Origin: Casuarius casuarius
Lineage: Eukaryota; Chordata; Aves; Casuariiformes; Casuariidae
Direction: 5' to 3'
NCBI GenBank assembly: GCA_003342895.1
Contig: PTFA01000196.1
Coordinates: 1,079,744-1,143,743, forward strand
Length of the DNA stretch: 64,000 bases
Shown: positions 1-10,465 of the stretch, piece after piece
How positions within the stretch are numbered: the first letter of the stretch is position 1
How the letters are laid out: each line of letters begins with the position of its first letter
Program-made: the position numbers and the translations under genes
Notes under the pieces: model-generated
The model's input: the letters and a program-made list of their open reading frames with translations, nothing else
Databases searched by the model: none
What the model was told of the DNA's origin: nothing

Positions 1-2
1 AA

Positions 3-31
<29 letters not shown>
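1..31. repeat. (GA)n microsatellite
   Basis: The first bases of the window are an alternating GA tract with two AAAG interruptions. It may extend beyond the left edge. In the PTPRS transcript it reads as a CU tract, a polypyrimidine-tract-binding-protein type of sequence, but it is about 1.7 kb from the nearest exon. Confidence 0.9.
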
Positions 32-33
<2 letters not shown>

Positions 34-1414
34 GATACTGTGTCAATACTGCACTGGATTTCTCAAAAATCACACAGCTTTAATACCTGTACACTAGGAA
101 AGCCACTCCTTTGGCAGATTATTGAGTGGTGAGGCCTGATGGGCAGAGGGAAGACATAAACACGGGAAGGAAGGGCATTCGATTCTGCAAAGGGCAAAGC
201 ACCAAGCACCAATGGTACAACTAATACACCGCAAAAACCCACCTGTTTACTATCCCATGTGGCTCGCTCGCTCAGGATGCACACATGGGATGCAACAGAA
301 GCTCAGCGGGGATAACAGGGGGATGAGGAGAGGGAAAAGAGGCATTTTCAGCTAGAAGGTAACTTGTCAGGTTTCTTGCTGCTGTTTATAATAAAGAGGC
401 AGCTGCCAGATGTGGCGCAGCAGCCTCTCTTGCATCTACTGCTGCTGCATTTCTCTCTGTCGCACTCCTTTAGAAAGGAGGGCTCCACCTTCTCGGGAAC
501 CAGCGTCTCTGGGATAATCACACAGGCTGCTTTTCCAGGTGCCTGTACCCAGGCAATAATGGTTATACGACAAAAGAGAAAGAGGGCAGACGGGGAGAGG
601 TAGAGCCATGTACCCTTCTGCAAATCGCGGCTGGCCAGCTGCCCTTCACTCCTGCTATCGCAAGGACAGGGCATTCGCCCCGCTGCGGGGGAAGGAGCCC
701 GCTCTGCCGACGAGGCAAGGCGCTGCCCGGCACCGGGGCTCTGCGCGCTCACGCGGGTGCTAAAGGAAAGACAACTGTGTTCAGTGCAGTAACACAGGGG
801 GAAGATTTCTGTCTTTCCACACCCTGAGCTGCAAGCAGGTTAGCTCCCATACGCGGGGTCTTAGGTACTGCTGGAGGGCCAGAGCCGGGCACCAGCGAGC
901 AAGTTTTGCCTCTCTCGGGAAGGCCCTCGGAGCAGGGATTAGGGTTTTCTTTGTGTGCGGGCTGCGGAACAAGAGCCACACCTCCAAGCAACGGAGAAGG
1001 AATAACGGGACCCAGGGTCTGCTCTCACTCCGGCACCCTGGCTTCTTACCATCTTTTCCGCTTCCCAGATCCCTCCCGCCCCCCAGCACAAAGGCTCGTC
1101 CCAAATTGCAGGGCTTCCACGGACAGGCGTTAGAGCTGTGTGACTCCTTTCCTCCTGGAGGGGTTGAGGAGTTCAGTTACCACCGGGGGGGCAGGAACAC
1201 TGGCTTCTCACAATGCGTTTGGGATAAACTACAGCACAGCATAACCAATCAAAACCAAAAGAGGAAATCAAGAGAAAGCAAAAAACCCAAGAGAACAAAA
1301 AATTGAAAACGTAAGAGTAAATCCACTTCAAATAAACCAGAATCGTAAAAGAAAAAAGAAAACTATACATATCTATATATCGAAAAAATAATTCATAATT
1401 AATTTAAAAAGTGG

Positions 1415-1450
1415 CATGCAAAGAAGATTGTTACATTCTCCTATCATGCA
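1415..1450 (-). promoter_or_regulatory. Pair of UGCAUG (RBFOX-type) intronic motifs
   Basis: CATGCA occurs on the plus strand at 1415-1420 and 1445-1450, so the PTPRS pre-mRNA carries two UGCAUG hexamers about 255 and 285 nt downstream of mini-exon B. RBFOX proteins bind this hexamer and, when it lies downstream of an exon, usually promote inclusion in neurons and muscle. The motifs are seen directly; the regulatory role is inference. Confidence 0.5.
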
Positions 1451-1611
1451 TCAGGCCCAATGTCCAAACGGCAAGGTAACCATGACGACAAAAAAGTGCA
1501 AGAACTCAGCAACATTACCAAAGGATGCATAGAGAGGCCCACAATGCAACTCAACTCATCTCTGCGAGACCCGGGAACGGGCGGGTCTCGCTCATCTTAA
1601 AGATTTCTTGC

Positions 1612-1648
1612 TTTTTCTCTTTTTTTATTTTTTTTTATTTTTTTTCTC
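1612..1648. repeat. T-rich low-complexity tract
   Basis: A run of T interrupted by single A, with C at its edges, on the plus strand. In the PTPRS transcript it is an A-rich stretch starting about 55 nt after the mini-exon B donor. It resembles a decayed poly(A)/poly(T) tail or simple repeat; I see no retroelement body next to it. Confidence 0.75.
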
Positions 1649-1703
1649 TTAAGAATGTAAAAATGTGGGTAAAGAAAGTAAAAAAGAAAAAAACCACACC
1701 AAC

Positions 1704-1715
1704 CTTCTCGTAGCT
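1704..1715 (-). CDS. PTPRS: PTPRS mini-exon B (12 nt, ELRE)
   Basis: A 12-nt micro-exon, AGCTACGAGAAG on the minus strand, preceded by a good acceptor (CCCTCAG after a pyrimidine-rich stretch) and followed by GTTGGTGT. The upstream exon ends in phase 1, so the insert reads G|AG CTA CGA GAA G| and adds Glu-Leu-Arg-Glu after LYVR, keeping frame for the expected VRRVAP. This is exactly the meB insert known in the LAR family at the Ig2/Ig3 junction, where it changes domain spacing and partner choice (SLITRK, IL1RAPL1, SALM types). The donor is weak (GTTGGT rather than GTAAGT), which fits regulated inclusion. The assignment rests on sequence, phase, order and splice sites; no transcript was available. 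Confidence 0.88.
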
Positions 1716-4072
1716 CTGAGGGATGTTAAGGGGGTTTGATGCGGAACACAATGACATGAGGAGAAGAGAAAAATAGGGGAAACACAGAGAGAGTAAAAAA
1801 AGGCCTTCTCAAGGCTGTCAGCTGCAAATTGATTGTTTTTTCTCTTAACCAAAATAAAAAAAAGGAAAAAAAGAAAAGGAGATAGTAACGACCCTTTTTC
1901 CTGCCTTCCTGGCTTTCCCCCTCCCATCCAGCTAGGCACCTTTTGTTTAAGAACAACCAAGCTCTGTAAAGAGGTCAGACCGTGAGCAACCCAAATTCAG
2001 AATTAGCACCCGCGGGAGGTGCCAACCCTAAGGAATTGCCACTTCTTTAAGTTCATCTGCTCTTTAGAGAAGGGGGAGCGGAAACCGCGCCAGGCAGAGC
2101 AGCCCCGGCGCAGAGGAGACCCCGTGGGAAGCCGCTCCCCCGGCCCGCGCTCCCGCCAGCCCCGCACCCGGCCCTGCTTGCGCTAGCTCCGCAGTGGGGC
2201 TGAACAGGGGAAAAGAAATAATTAGAAGAAGAAAAGAAAAACCAAACAAAAGCAAAACATTTCCTTGCAATGTTAAAACTTACAACTCCTATCCCAGGTG
2301 TTCTATAGAGACAAGCATGTTATGGGAGAAACAAGTCAATTGGAAACACAAGAGTGTTCGAGACTCTTCAGAAACGAAAAACGGGAAGAAAAATGTGCAT
2401 GAACTTTCCCGCCCACCAAAGCAAATCCATTTCAGAAACTTGTTACCTTTTCACGATATTAACACACAAGAAACAAGGAATTAAACAGCATGAAAAACAC
2501 CCAAACCAGAGGCCGAGCTTGCTTACGCGGTGTTTTCTGCGCTCTCGGCCGGTTAGTGCTGGCTTTGTCTATCAGGCAGCCCTCGAGCGCCCGGGCTAAC
2601 TTGGGGCAGAAAGAGGGCTATCCACCTGGAGCCGAACCTCGTCCAGGGGCGGAGACAAGCAACTCGACGGTTACAGCCTTTGTCTCCCGGGTAGTTTCCG
2701 AGTGGCCAGAAAGGTAGAGGAAATTTAGAAATAAAAGTATAATGAAAAATCCCCACGTTTTTTCCTGTTCCTTTTTTTTAAAAAAAGAACCCCAAACATT
2801 CCAGCTAAGCTGTCTGCAAAGGATTTAGCCCTGAATTAGTGGCATGAGATCCAGATTTACGTTCCCAAAAGAAGAATTTTGGGGCCCGGGCGAAAGGGCG
2901 GATTTCGAACGCAATTTTCCAGCTGGCCACAAAAGGCTATTTAAAAATTTAGCTTGGAAACATTAAATTATTAAAAGCCTTCTCTCCATGTGCATGTGAT
3001 TTAGTGAGCGTGAGACACGAGAGAGAGAGAAAGAGAGAGAGAAAGGAGTGCACACAGGAGCATGGCTCTGCATTTGACTGCAGAATTAACGTGAGTGTCG
3101 GGGGGAGGCGCTTCCTCCGCCGATGGGATGGAAATGGGAACAGTTTGCTGGGATGTAACTTTTCTTTTTCCTCCCAATGGTATTTTGCTTTTTTTAAAAA
3201 AGCGAGAAGGGCCAGCCCTGCTCTCTCATTACCAAAAGGGTTTTGCTGTGGAAAGATATTAAACCAAAGCTACACACAAAATATTACAGGTCAGAGAGAA
3301 AAAAATAAGGCAACGAAGAAAGCAGAAAGGCCATTGCCACGCTGGGCGTCAGAACATCGAGGGGGCACCCGGCAGAAGCCGATCCCCCTGTCATTTGTTC
3401 CCCGCGGTGTTTGGGCAAAGGAGTTGGTCAGTGATGGCAGAGATGGGTCCGGGCCGTCTCCGGCTGTCCGTGAGCCTGCGCTCGAGGGCAGCGCTCGCCC
3501 CGGGGGAAGCCGCGACAGACCGCTGCCGGTGAAGGGGAAGCCAGCTGAGACACGGGGAGAAGCGAGGACGCGGCCTCCCGTTTCAGCATGGTGGGATCCA
3601 GGGCAGAGTGAGCTCAGCGGAGGCGGCTGAGAGGATCCTCCCCTCCTCTCACACCCACCCCAGCAGAACCGAAACCTTCCCGCTTCCAGCGAGCAGGGAT
3701 CCTCGGGGAGAAAAGGGGCTTGTGGCCTCCGAGCAGCCGCAGCTGCTCACTCCTCGCTGGGCCCCGCAGGCTGCTGCCGGCAGGTTCTCGGGCACACTAT
3801 TCTGGATCGCGCTCGGCTTCCCGGGGGCTGACTCGGCCTCGTGCTGCTGCTCTGCAGCTCCGGCGCGGTGGCTGGAGCCCCGGGAGCGAGGAGGAAATCA
3901 GGGCGCGCCAGGATCCCCCTGCGAGCTCGGCAGGGAACCGCGGGGATCCGGCCGATAAACACCAGGGCTTCCCCCGCGCTCAGGGGCAGGACGGCGTCAA
4001 ACCGCAGGGGACAGAGGAAGGCCACGGGCAGGGGAGCTATTTGCCAGTTCTCTGAGCCGATGTGCTCCCTAC
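1716..4072 (-). other. PTPRS: PTPRS intron before mini-exon B
   Basis: A 2.36 kb intron between the second Ig2 exon and mini-exon B. It contains A-rich and pyrimidine-rich stretches, a GA repeat near 3019-3045, and a GC- and CpG-rich part from about 3370 to 4000. The reading frames visible in the CpG-rich part lack similarity that I can recognise and have no paired splice sites, so I call no gene there. Confidence 0.85.
3019..3045. repeat. (GA)n-type simple repeat
   Basis: A short alternating GA tract with AAAG interruptions, similar in make-up to the one at the left edge of the window. Confidence 0.8.
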
Positions 4073-4183
4073 CTCTCACGTAAAGGTTAGCAGGCGAGGA
4101 GTAGCGCACTCCCGCGCTGTTGCTGGCGACGCATTCGTACTTCCCCTGGTCGGTCTCCTCGCTGCTTTCAATCTGCAGGCCAC
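4073..4183 (-). CDS. PTPRS: PTPRS exon: second half of Ig domain 2
   Basis: This 111-nt exon has acceptor CTCCCAG|GT and donor AGAG|GTAGGG. It completes the split Gly codon of the preceding exon and encodes residues 190-225 of the constitutive protein, including QIESSEETDQGKYECVA and ending SSPANLYVR. It contains the second Ig2 cysteine (Cys206, in the DQGKYEC motif typical of Ig folds), expected to pair with Cys155 from exon 13858-14046. It ends in phase 1, as needed both for direct joining to the Ig3 exon and for mini-exon B. The residues SGVRYSS-type region (SNSAGVRYSSPAN) match sigma rather than LAR or delta, which read AGTRYSAPAN. Confidence 0.96.
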
Positions 4184-6706
4184 CTGGGAGGAAAGAAGAA
4201 GATCGCAACAAAGACATGATCATCACCACTTCGTTTTATTTCTGAGAGAGAGAAATAGCATCGATTTCTTGCTTTTTCTTCCCCCTGGGCTAATACATAT
4301 TGGAACGCTGCCTGGGAGCTCCGGGCTTTCAGCTCTGGATGTACTGAGCCCTGCCGACACCGTCGCTGCTGTCTGTGCTCAGTGTTACGGCTGGACACAT
4401 GTCCCAGCAGGAAGAAGAGATTCAATACCCTCCTCTGAACTAACTGTTACTCCGTACACTGGGACGATCAGCAAAAGTACCACGTTTCGCGGCTTCTGCA
4501 GTACGGGCACTCCGCACTGGAACTCACAAAACCCGACTCCGATAATCCCTGTTACTGGGACCCCAGCAACCCCTCAGCAGGCCGCTGACCACCCGCTGCT
4601 CAGTTTGAAGCAGTGACCACAAAGGCGAAAGCGTTTGGCGCCCACTGCCCAAGACCCCGGAGCATCCCGAGCACTGCCGGCTCCGTCCTGTGCCTCTCAC
4701 AGGAGGCCTACAGAGACACGGGTCAGCGCGAAAAGCCTGTCACCGCCAGCGAACGGATCCGGGGAAACTCCGTAAACGCTGCCTTGGAATTTCTAAATTG
4801 CACGTGTGGTTTCTGCTGACTGGGCCAAAAGGATTAAGTTCTTTGGTAAACCTGCAAATTATTTTGGTCTACAAGAACATACCCAGAGCCCGTACTGAAC
4901 ACTCCTGCAAGCAACACGCACGGATACGCAGCACGTAACTGCATGGAAGAAAATTGCCTCCTTTACCTCAGAAGGCTTCATCCCTGTAAAACCTCAGTAA
5001 AAATACATACTATATAAATAATTCAACACGCTATCAAATGTTTTATGCATTATAAGCACATGATTATACTACAGATATGGACAGAGCTCACATGTGCTAT
5101 GACTATTAACTCCCAGCCCTGAAAAAAACTAGGCACAACAGAAAAACCAAACAATTCCAGCTTCGTGTAACATTATTGATTAAATCTCAAGTGAGAGAAG
5201 TGCAGATGATATGGTTGTTGCAGATACAGCCTCTTCAGGAAGAAAAACCAATGCCTCCACGTGAGGAGGACACCGAGCTCGCACTCCTCGGGTGTGCACG
5301 GGTGAAAAAGGGAGTTGCGTGGGAAGACGTGAGGCTGCGAGCGTGTTTACGAGAGGGAAGGGGTGTGAGAGTGCAACTCCCGCCACGATCCTCCGCGTCT
5401 GGCAGCTCCCAAATGCAGAGCGGACAGAATTAGAAAAACACCTCCCCACCCAAAACCACCAAACCAAACCAAATTCTCATCAAAAGAATCTGTCGGCATT
5501 TCAGTACAACAGGAGGAGTTTGAAACCCAGTGGACTGGGGCTTCACAGTGCGACTTCACAGCTCAGCAGTTCTCGTACAGAATTAGAGCTCTAACATGCT
5601 CTGTCGTCTGAAAGCTCCACTTCGGTGGAGAGCTGTGTCAAGCAGGTTTTCCTAGAAGTTTTTGTTAATTTGGACAAATCTGTGGGTTAGTTCGACTAGC
5701 TCCAAACAGGCTTTATTTGGCTCAGGAACATTGCCTGTTTGCATGGGGAACGCAGGGGGAGACAAAGCCACATTCCAGAGTGGGAACAAAACGCTGAACG
5801 CACGGGCAGGCAGGCAAAGCCAGTCTTGCCTACACCAGACAGCTAAGCACTCGCCCCTTTATTCTTGACCACTGCAGCTTTGCTGGTGAATGCAATGGTG
5901 GAAATTATACTGTAGGGAAGTCGGTGAGCTCTCAGCGCCTGTCATGAGCCAATACAGACGATGTGTGTCAAAAACACCTCACCTACAGCACCTCCCATTG
6001 CGCTCCCCAGCAGAGAATTGTGGCCTTTTAAATTTGCAAGTGTAGACGAAGCCAAAGCAGGGTGTTCTGAGGGGCACGCACCCAATTCCTGCTGACTTTC
6101 GGTGACAGCTTGAGGTCTAACATCCTCTTGGCTCCAGCAAAGAGACAGTGCAGAAGCTACTTACCAAGAGTATCTTTCCCAGAAAAACCTAAGGGTAAGA
6201 GAGTGGAGAAGAAAGGGAAAGGCTCTAAAGCCAAACAAATGAGTACGCTGAGATGGTAAGTGCTGACGATCTGATTGAGCAAAGGACTGGAAACCTTGCA
6301 CCACCATCAATGGCTTGGGAGCACTTTGCACCAATCAAGAAGAAGGCCCTAGGTATTTACCAAGCTTTGACAGCATTTAATGCCCAAGATAAACTTCAGT
6401 CCTTCACAGTCCTGGAGAGATTAGTTCTTAAAATTCTCCCATAAATCTGAAGCAGCAGAGCCTGAGACGTTATTAGAATAACAGTATCATTATTACTGAG
6501 TGCACCCAGCAAACAGAAGCAGACATTATAACCGTATATAAAATAAAGACAGGTATAATAAAGAAATAAATATCCAGAGGTGAAGCAGGACAAGAAAACA
6601 TGGCAACAACAGCAAGAATTTTGATTGCACACAGGTCAATGAAACAGGAACTGAGTGGAGAGAGTGTTTGGAGAGTGGGTGAGTGAGCAAGTTGGGGATG
6701 TCTTAC
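4184..6706 (-). other. PTPRS: PTPRS intron between mini-exon A part 2 and Ig2 exon
   Basis: A 2.5 kb intron. Apart from short AT-rich stretches around 5000-5060 and 6470-6600 I see no repeat family or second gene in it. Confidence 0.85.
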
Positions 6707-6724
6707 CTCGGATCGGTGTACCTT
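6707..6724 (-). CDS. PTPRS: PTPRS mini-exon A part 2 (18 nt, EGTPIR)
   Basis: An 18-nt micro-exon, AAGGTACACCGATCCGAG on the minus strand, with acceptor CTTTGCAG behind a long pyrimidine tract and consensus donor GTAAGA. In phase 1 it reads G|AA GGT ACA CCG ATC CGA G|. Alone it inserts EGTPIR; with the 9-nt part it inserts ETFEGTPIR, matching the ETFESTPIR of human PTPRS as I recall it, with Gly for Ser. The insert falls in Ig2, where mini-exon A is known to alter binding of partners such as IL1RAPL1 and SLITRKs. The acceptor has UGC directly before AG, a context typical of SRRM4-dependent neural micro-exons. Too short to be found by ORF calling. Confidence 0.93.
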
Positions 6725-7910
6725 CTGCAAAGAAAACAAAGAAAAGAAGTGAAAAACTGTAAAACCCCAAACATCTGGACTGCCCGTGGGAAAAGGACCT
6801 GAGCCAAGGAAGACAGTTCCCCATAGGACACTTCCTGCACTACCTCAACTTAAATTATAGGGACAGACTGAAGAGGGTTCGGGCTACTCAAAGCAAGAAT
6901 GCCCTTTTTAAAGCAGTTCAATTCAGTTGGCAGTTTACAGAATCACCATTGCACTTGGCTTGAAAACTTGAGACTGGCTCCATTTTGTTCATAAGAATGG
7001 AAAGAAAGTCTTCAAGCTGTCAGTAACATTAATGTTTGCTTCTTGCAGAACATATGATAAACCTGCATTTGTCTTCATCACCCCCGGGGAAAAGGGTTGG
7101 CATTATAACCACGTTACTCCAGTCAGGGAAAGAGACATCCAGGTACCTTGCAACACGTGAAGAGTTGCAGGTTCTGATCCTAGCCCTGCCAGAGACTTCC
7201 CAGCTCCAAACTTAAATTATTTGACACAGATGCATGTGGAATTTAACGCATGCCCTTATCAGGACCTTCAGTTATCCTCCAGTGGCTCCACACAGCACAA
7301 AGATTGAAGCCAGATGTTCTGCACAAAAGAAGGTCAAACTACTGCACAAGTGATATAGGCAAAGAGGTACCTCAGGCAGCTGCTTTGGAAGCCTCTCTAG
7401 TGCCAGTGCAGGAGACGGTGTGCTTGGGGAGAGAAAAGCCCTGCTATGCTTGCCTGCTGTCTGCATCTCTTGGGTTCTTTTTATTTAAACCCCCTCCAGT
7501 TGTCTCTAGTGCCCGACATGAGTTTTCTGCCTAGGCAGGTCTCACCGATGAAAGGAAGCGACTTTGTGGCTGACGAACCATGTCACAGTCATGGATAAAA
7601 TCATTGTCTCCCCATTTGAGCTCCTGAGGCTACAACCATCTTCCTTTGAAAACACGGCAGGTCCTTTTGCTCACATTGGCATTCAGACTTGTCACACAGC
7701 TTATTAAAGAAGGGTTTTTTGTTTGGTTGGTTGTTTTTTACCCCAATCCTGAGAACAGGGCAGACTCCGCAAACACTCATTCCAAACTGCCACTAACAAG
7801 GGAGAGATGCAAGTGCTCCTCTGCAATCACACCACCGCCGTTGTGCGGCACCCTCCAGCCGGGGCAGGCACAGCACGGTATAAATAGCAGCCTCACACCG
7901 GTGAGGGACA

Positions 7911-8055
7911 GCGGTATTATTACCCCCACTTTACAGATGGGGAAACTGAGGTAGGGAAGAAGCAACTTGCCCAAGGTCCCCACGGGAAGTCTGCGGCAGA
8001 GGCAAGAACAGGAGTCAAGGCCCCCTGCGTGCCAATCTTCTGCCTGAACCACCAG
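7911..8055 (+). mobile_element. MIR SINE remnant
   Basis: The stretch contains the MIR core in plus orientation: a TTATTA.CCCCA.TTTACAGATG segment, then GGGGAAACTGAGG, then AACTTGCCCAAGG, then the GGCAGAGGCAAGAACAGGAG region, and the CTGAACCACCA end. MIR is an ancient tRNA-derived SINE, inactive for over 100 million years. The match is by eye. Confidence 0.85.
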
Positions 8056-8204
8056 ACAAGCCCTTCCCTCCTCATCCTTCAGCCCTGCTCATCCTTCTTG
8101 TGCTGCGGTTCAATGCTCCATTTTCAGGATAGAAGGTAAAAATTTATAGATACTGATTACGGCTCACCTTTATTTTTTGAAGGAGACGAGGGAAAAGAGG
8201 TGTT

Positions 8205-8315
8205 ATAGTGTTAGGATATTAGATTCTAGTTATATTCAACTTCTAGTTAAGAGGTTAGGTTATTTGCTAGAGAAAAGTTAGCATCTAGTTGGGGTTAGGA
8301 ACTAGCTACGGTTAA
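8205..8315. repeat. Degenerate CTAGTT/GTTAGG-rich stretch
   Basis: Within about 110 bp the hexamers CTAGTT and GTTAGG each occur three times, with extra partial copies and irregular spacing. It looks like a decayed short tandem repeat. I do not recognise a repeat family. Confidence 0.45.
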
Positions 8316-8915
8316 TAAAGCAGGCCGGTTAGCCATCAGGACAGAGGTTGGAGAGAGAGCGCGTGAAAGAGAAGGGTGGGAGGAGCGTGTGCTCGGGCGG
8401 ATCTCCGCACGGGAGACGGCAGGGAGGTTTGAAAAAGCGAGAGAAAGACAAAGCAGCAGAGGGTTATAGATCAATTCAGTGGGAATAAAAACAGCCTCCG
8501 ATACATCCTTCTGTCTCAAAACTGGAGCGAAAATCTGCCATCTGTGGCACAAATCTGGAACAAGGCTAATGGGAAGAGGGCAGAGGAGGGGACGAGACCC
8601 CGGCATCACCCGGTGCTCTAAAGCTGCTTTGGCCTCGGCTCGCTCTGATCGGCAGGAGCAGCACACTCCGAGTTCGGGCTACGTAAGCGTGGAAGATACG
8701 ATAGCAGCCATTGCCGTCTTGCGTTAGCACAGTTTAGTCAGTCCCTGTTCCCTCTAAACATCAGCGTTGCCCCTGGAAACGGGTTGACAGCAGCTCCAGC
8801 GCTCCTGGGAGCAAGACAAGCCAAGCAATGCCACCCTGCTCTTCCCAGTCCCACCTCCGGCACACGGGACGAACAGGCGAGGAGCGGAAGGCGCCTTGCG
8901 ACACAGGCCACACCA

Positions 8916-8936
8916 GGGAGGGAGGGAGGGAGGGGG
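8916..8936 (+). other. Perfect G-quadruplex motif
   Basis: Five G-tracts (GGG four times, then GGGGG) are separated by single A loops. Single-nucleotide loops make this among the most stable predicted intramolecular quadruplexes. It lies on the non-transcript strand of PTPRS, so it would form in the template DNA while the RNA is C-rich. Confidence 0.7.
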
Positions 8937-10425
8937 CAGAATTTGAACCAAAACGAGATCAAGTAACTCGAAAGGCAAGAACAGTAATTTGAAAGGTGGC
9001 AAGGACACAGATGGTAGATTTTCACTATTGGAGTTTCACATCTAACTAGCTTCACGTTCAATTTAGGGGCAGCAGGATGGTGCTAGGAGAGGATCTGGAA
9101 CAAATTAATCTATTTTAAAGTACTCTGACAGGTCCCCTAAGATTTCCTAAGGGCTGTTGGGGATGTTTCTATGTTCATTAGCTAGCTTGCCCGGTGTCCT
9201 AACAGTTCATGAGCAAGTGCCTGAGGCTCACCACTGTCCAGGGCAGAAGCAGAGAACCAGCTTTGCCAGAAAATTAAAGAGGCAAGGGTTCAACCTAGAT
9301 GACGATCTTTCAAGTGAAAATCTGGGTTTAATTGCCACATGCAAACTATTCACATTGCCTTTCACAGCACTGCAGGAAGAGGAAATCTGCCTTTTTTGGG
9401 CAAACTTTGAGGCTGCATGAGCCCAGATGGCCAGCTTCGAATTCGGCAGCAGAGGCAGCTGCAGCTGACCCCATAAAGCACTTGCCTCTGCGTTATAAAG
9501 GCCCAAGATGGTGCCAGGCTGAAACCCACGTGCGGGTGTCCCCCTCTGCCACAGAAAATGGGACCTGCTCTTCCACGATCCCCTCCTCTGACTCTTCTCA
9601 CAGCAAGCTGCCTACGGATCCTCCAAGCCTTGAAAACAAGGAGAGGAGGAAAGACACATTGCCATGGTAATGACGGAAAACACATCCCCACCTTCTGTCA
9701 GGCCACGTGCGGGAACATGTGTGTGCGCTGCTCCTCTCCCGAGGGCTGGAGAGCGCCTTCTATTCCAAACGAGCAAGCAATCATCAGGGGTCTTCTGCAG
9801 GTTTAAAATGCCGGATCCCGGCTGACAGCTGCAATTGCTACATCTCTAATAACAAAAGGGGACTTGGCGCAAGGAGGAAACGTGACGTGAGTTCTGCAGA
9901 CAGGCTCCTCGTTTCCCAAGGGACAGAGATGATCTGGCGGGGTTGCGGGGGGAGACTTCTCCTTTCCTCAACCCTTTCCAATAGCCAATGTCCTGGGACT
10001 TACAGCTGCGATTTGAAAATGCTGCACCCCCACCTCTCCCTTCAGAAATGCCAATAACTGTTAGATGTGAAACTCCAAACCTCCTGCAGGTGTGAACACA
10101 ATTATCACAGTTCCAGGGCACAAGCTATTGTGTAATTGGGGAATTCCAGGACAACTGTTGCTAAGTTACAAAAAAAAAAAATCTATCCAATGTTAGGAGG
10201 TTAATATTTAGCTGTTATCTCTTCATACAGATATATTAATTAGGAGGATTATTATTATTTTTGTAGCCTGCAATACCCCTGCGGAAGTTCATTAAGAGGG
10301 CAGAATATCCTTACTGAAAGAGTTAGTAGAAGAAATGCATAGCATGCCTCTCAAAAAGCTGTTACGGAGGAATTAGTTTAAAGGGCAAGGGTTACAAATC
10401 CGGACATTAGCAGGTTTGGGGGGTT

Positions 10426-10447
10426 TTGTTTTGTTTTGTTTTGTTTT
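10426..10447. repeat. (GTTTT)n simple repeat
   Basis: Four GTTTT units follow a G-run, about 20 nt downstream (in transcript sense) of the 9-nt micro-exon; the RNA reads as repeated AAAAC. Probably an ordinary pentanucleotide microsatellite, noted because of its position next to a micro-exon donor. Confidence 0.75.
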
Positions 10448-10465
10448 TAAATTGTACAAACTTAC

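Larger units (their letters stand above)
1..1703 (-). other. PTPRS: PTPRS intron downstream of mini-exon B (partial)
   Basis: This is the start of the intron between mini-exon B and the first Ig3 exon; the next exon, expected to begin VRRVAPRF, is not in the window. It contains a GA microsatellite at the left edge, two UGCAUG motifs in the transcript orientation at 1415-1450, and a T-rich block near 1612-1648 that reads as an A-rich run in the pre-mRNA. I see no other exon here. Confidence 0.85.
6725..10465 (-). other. PTPRS: PTPRS intron between the two mini-exon A parts
   Basis: A 3.7 kb intron. It holds a clear MIR remnant (7911-8055), a degenerate CTAGTT/GTTAGG-rich stretch (8205-8315), a perfect G-quadruplex tract (8916-8936), and a GTTTT repeat (10426-10447) close to the 9-nt micro-exon. 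A GCAUG core lies about 120 nt downstream of the 9-nt micro-exon (plus-strand CATGC at 10343-10347). No other gene is seen. Confidence 0.85.

Noticed and set aside
3747..4229. 160-codon frame including the Ig2 exon
   Set aside because: Only 4073-4183 is exonic; the rest is intron read-through on both sides of clear splice sites.
5615..5630. CTCCAC-TTCG-GTGGAG hairpin with a UUCG-like loop
   Set aside because: Only a 6-bp stem on the non-transcript strand; easily due to chance.
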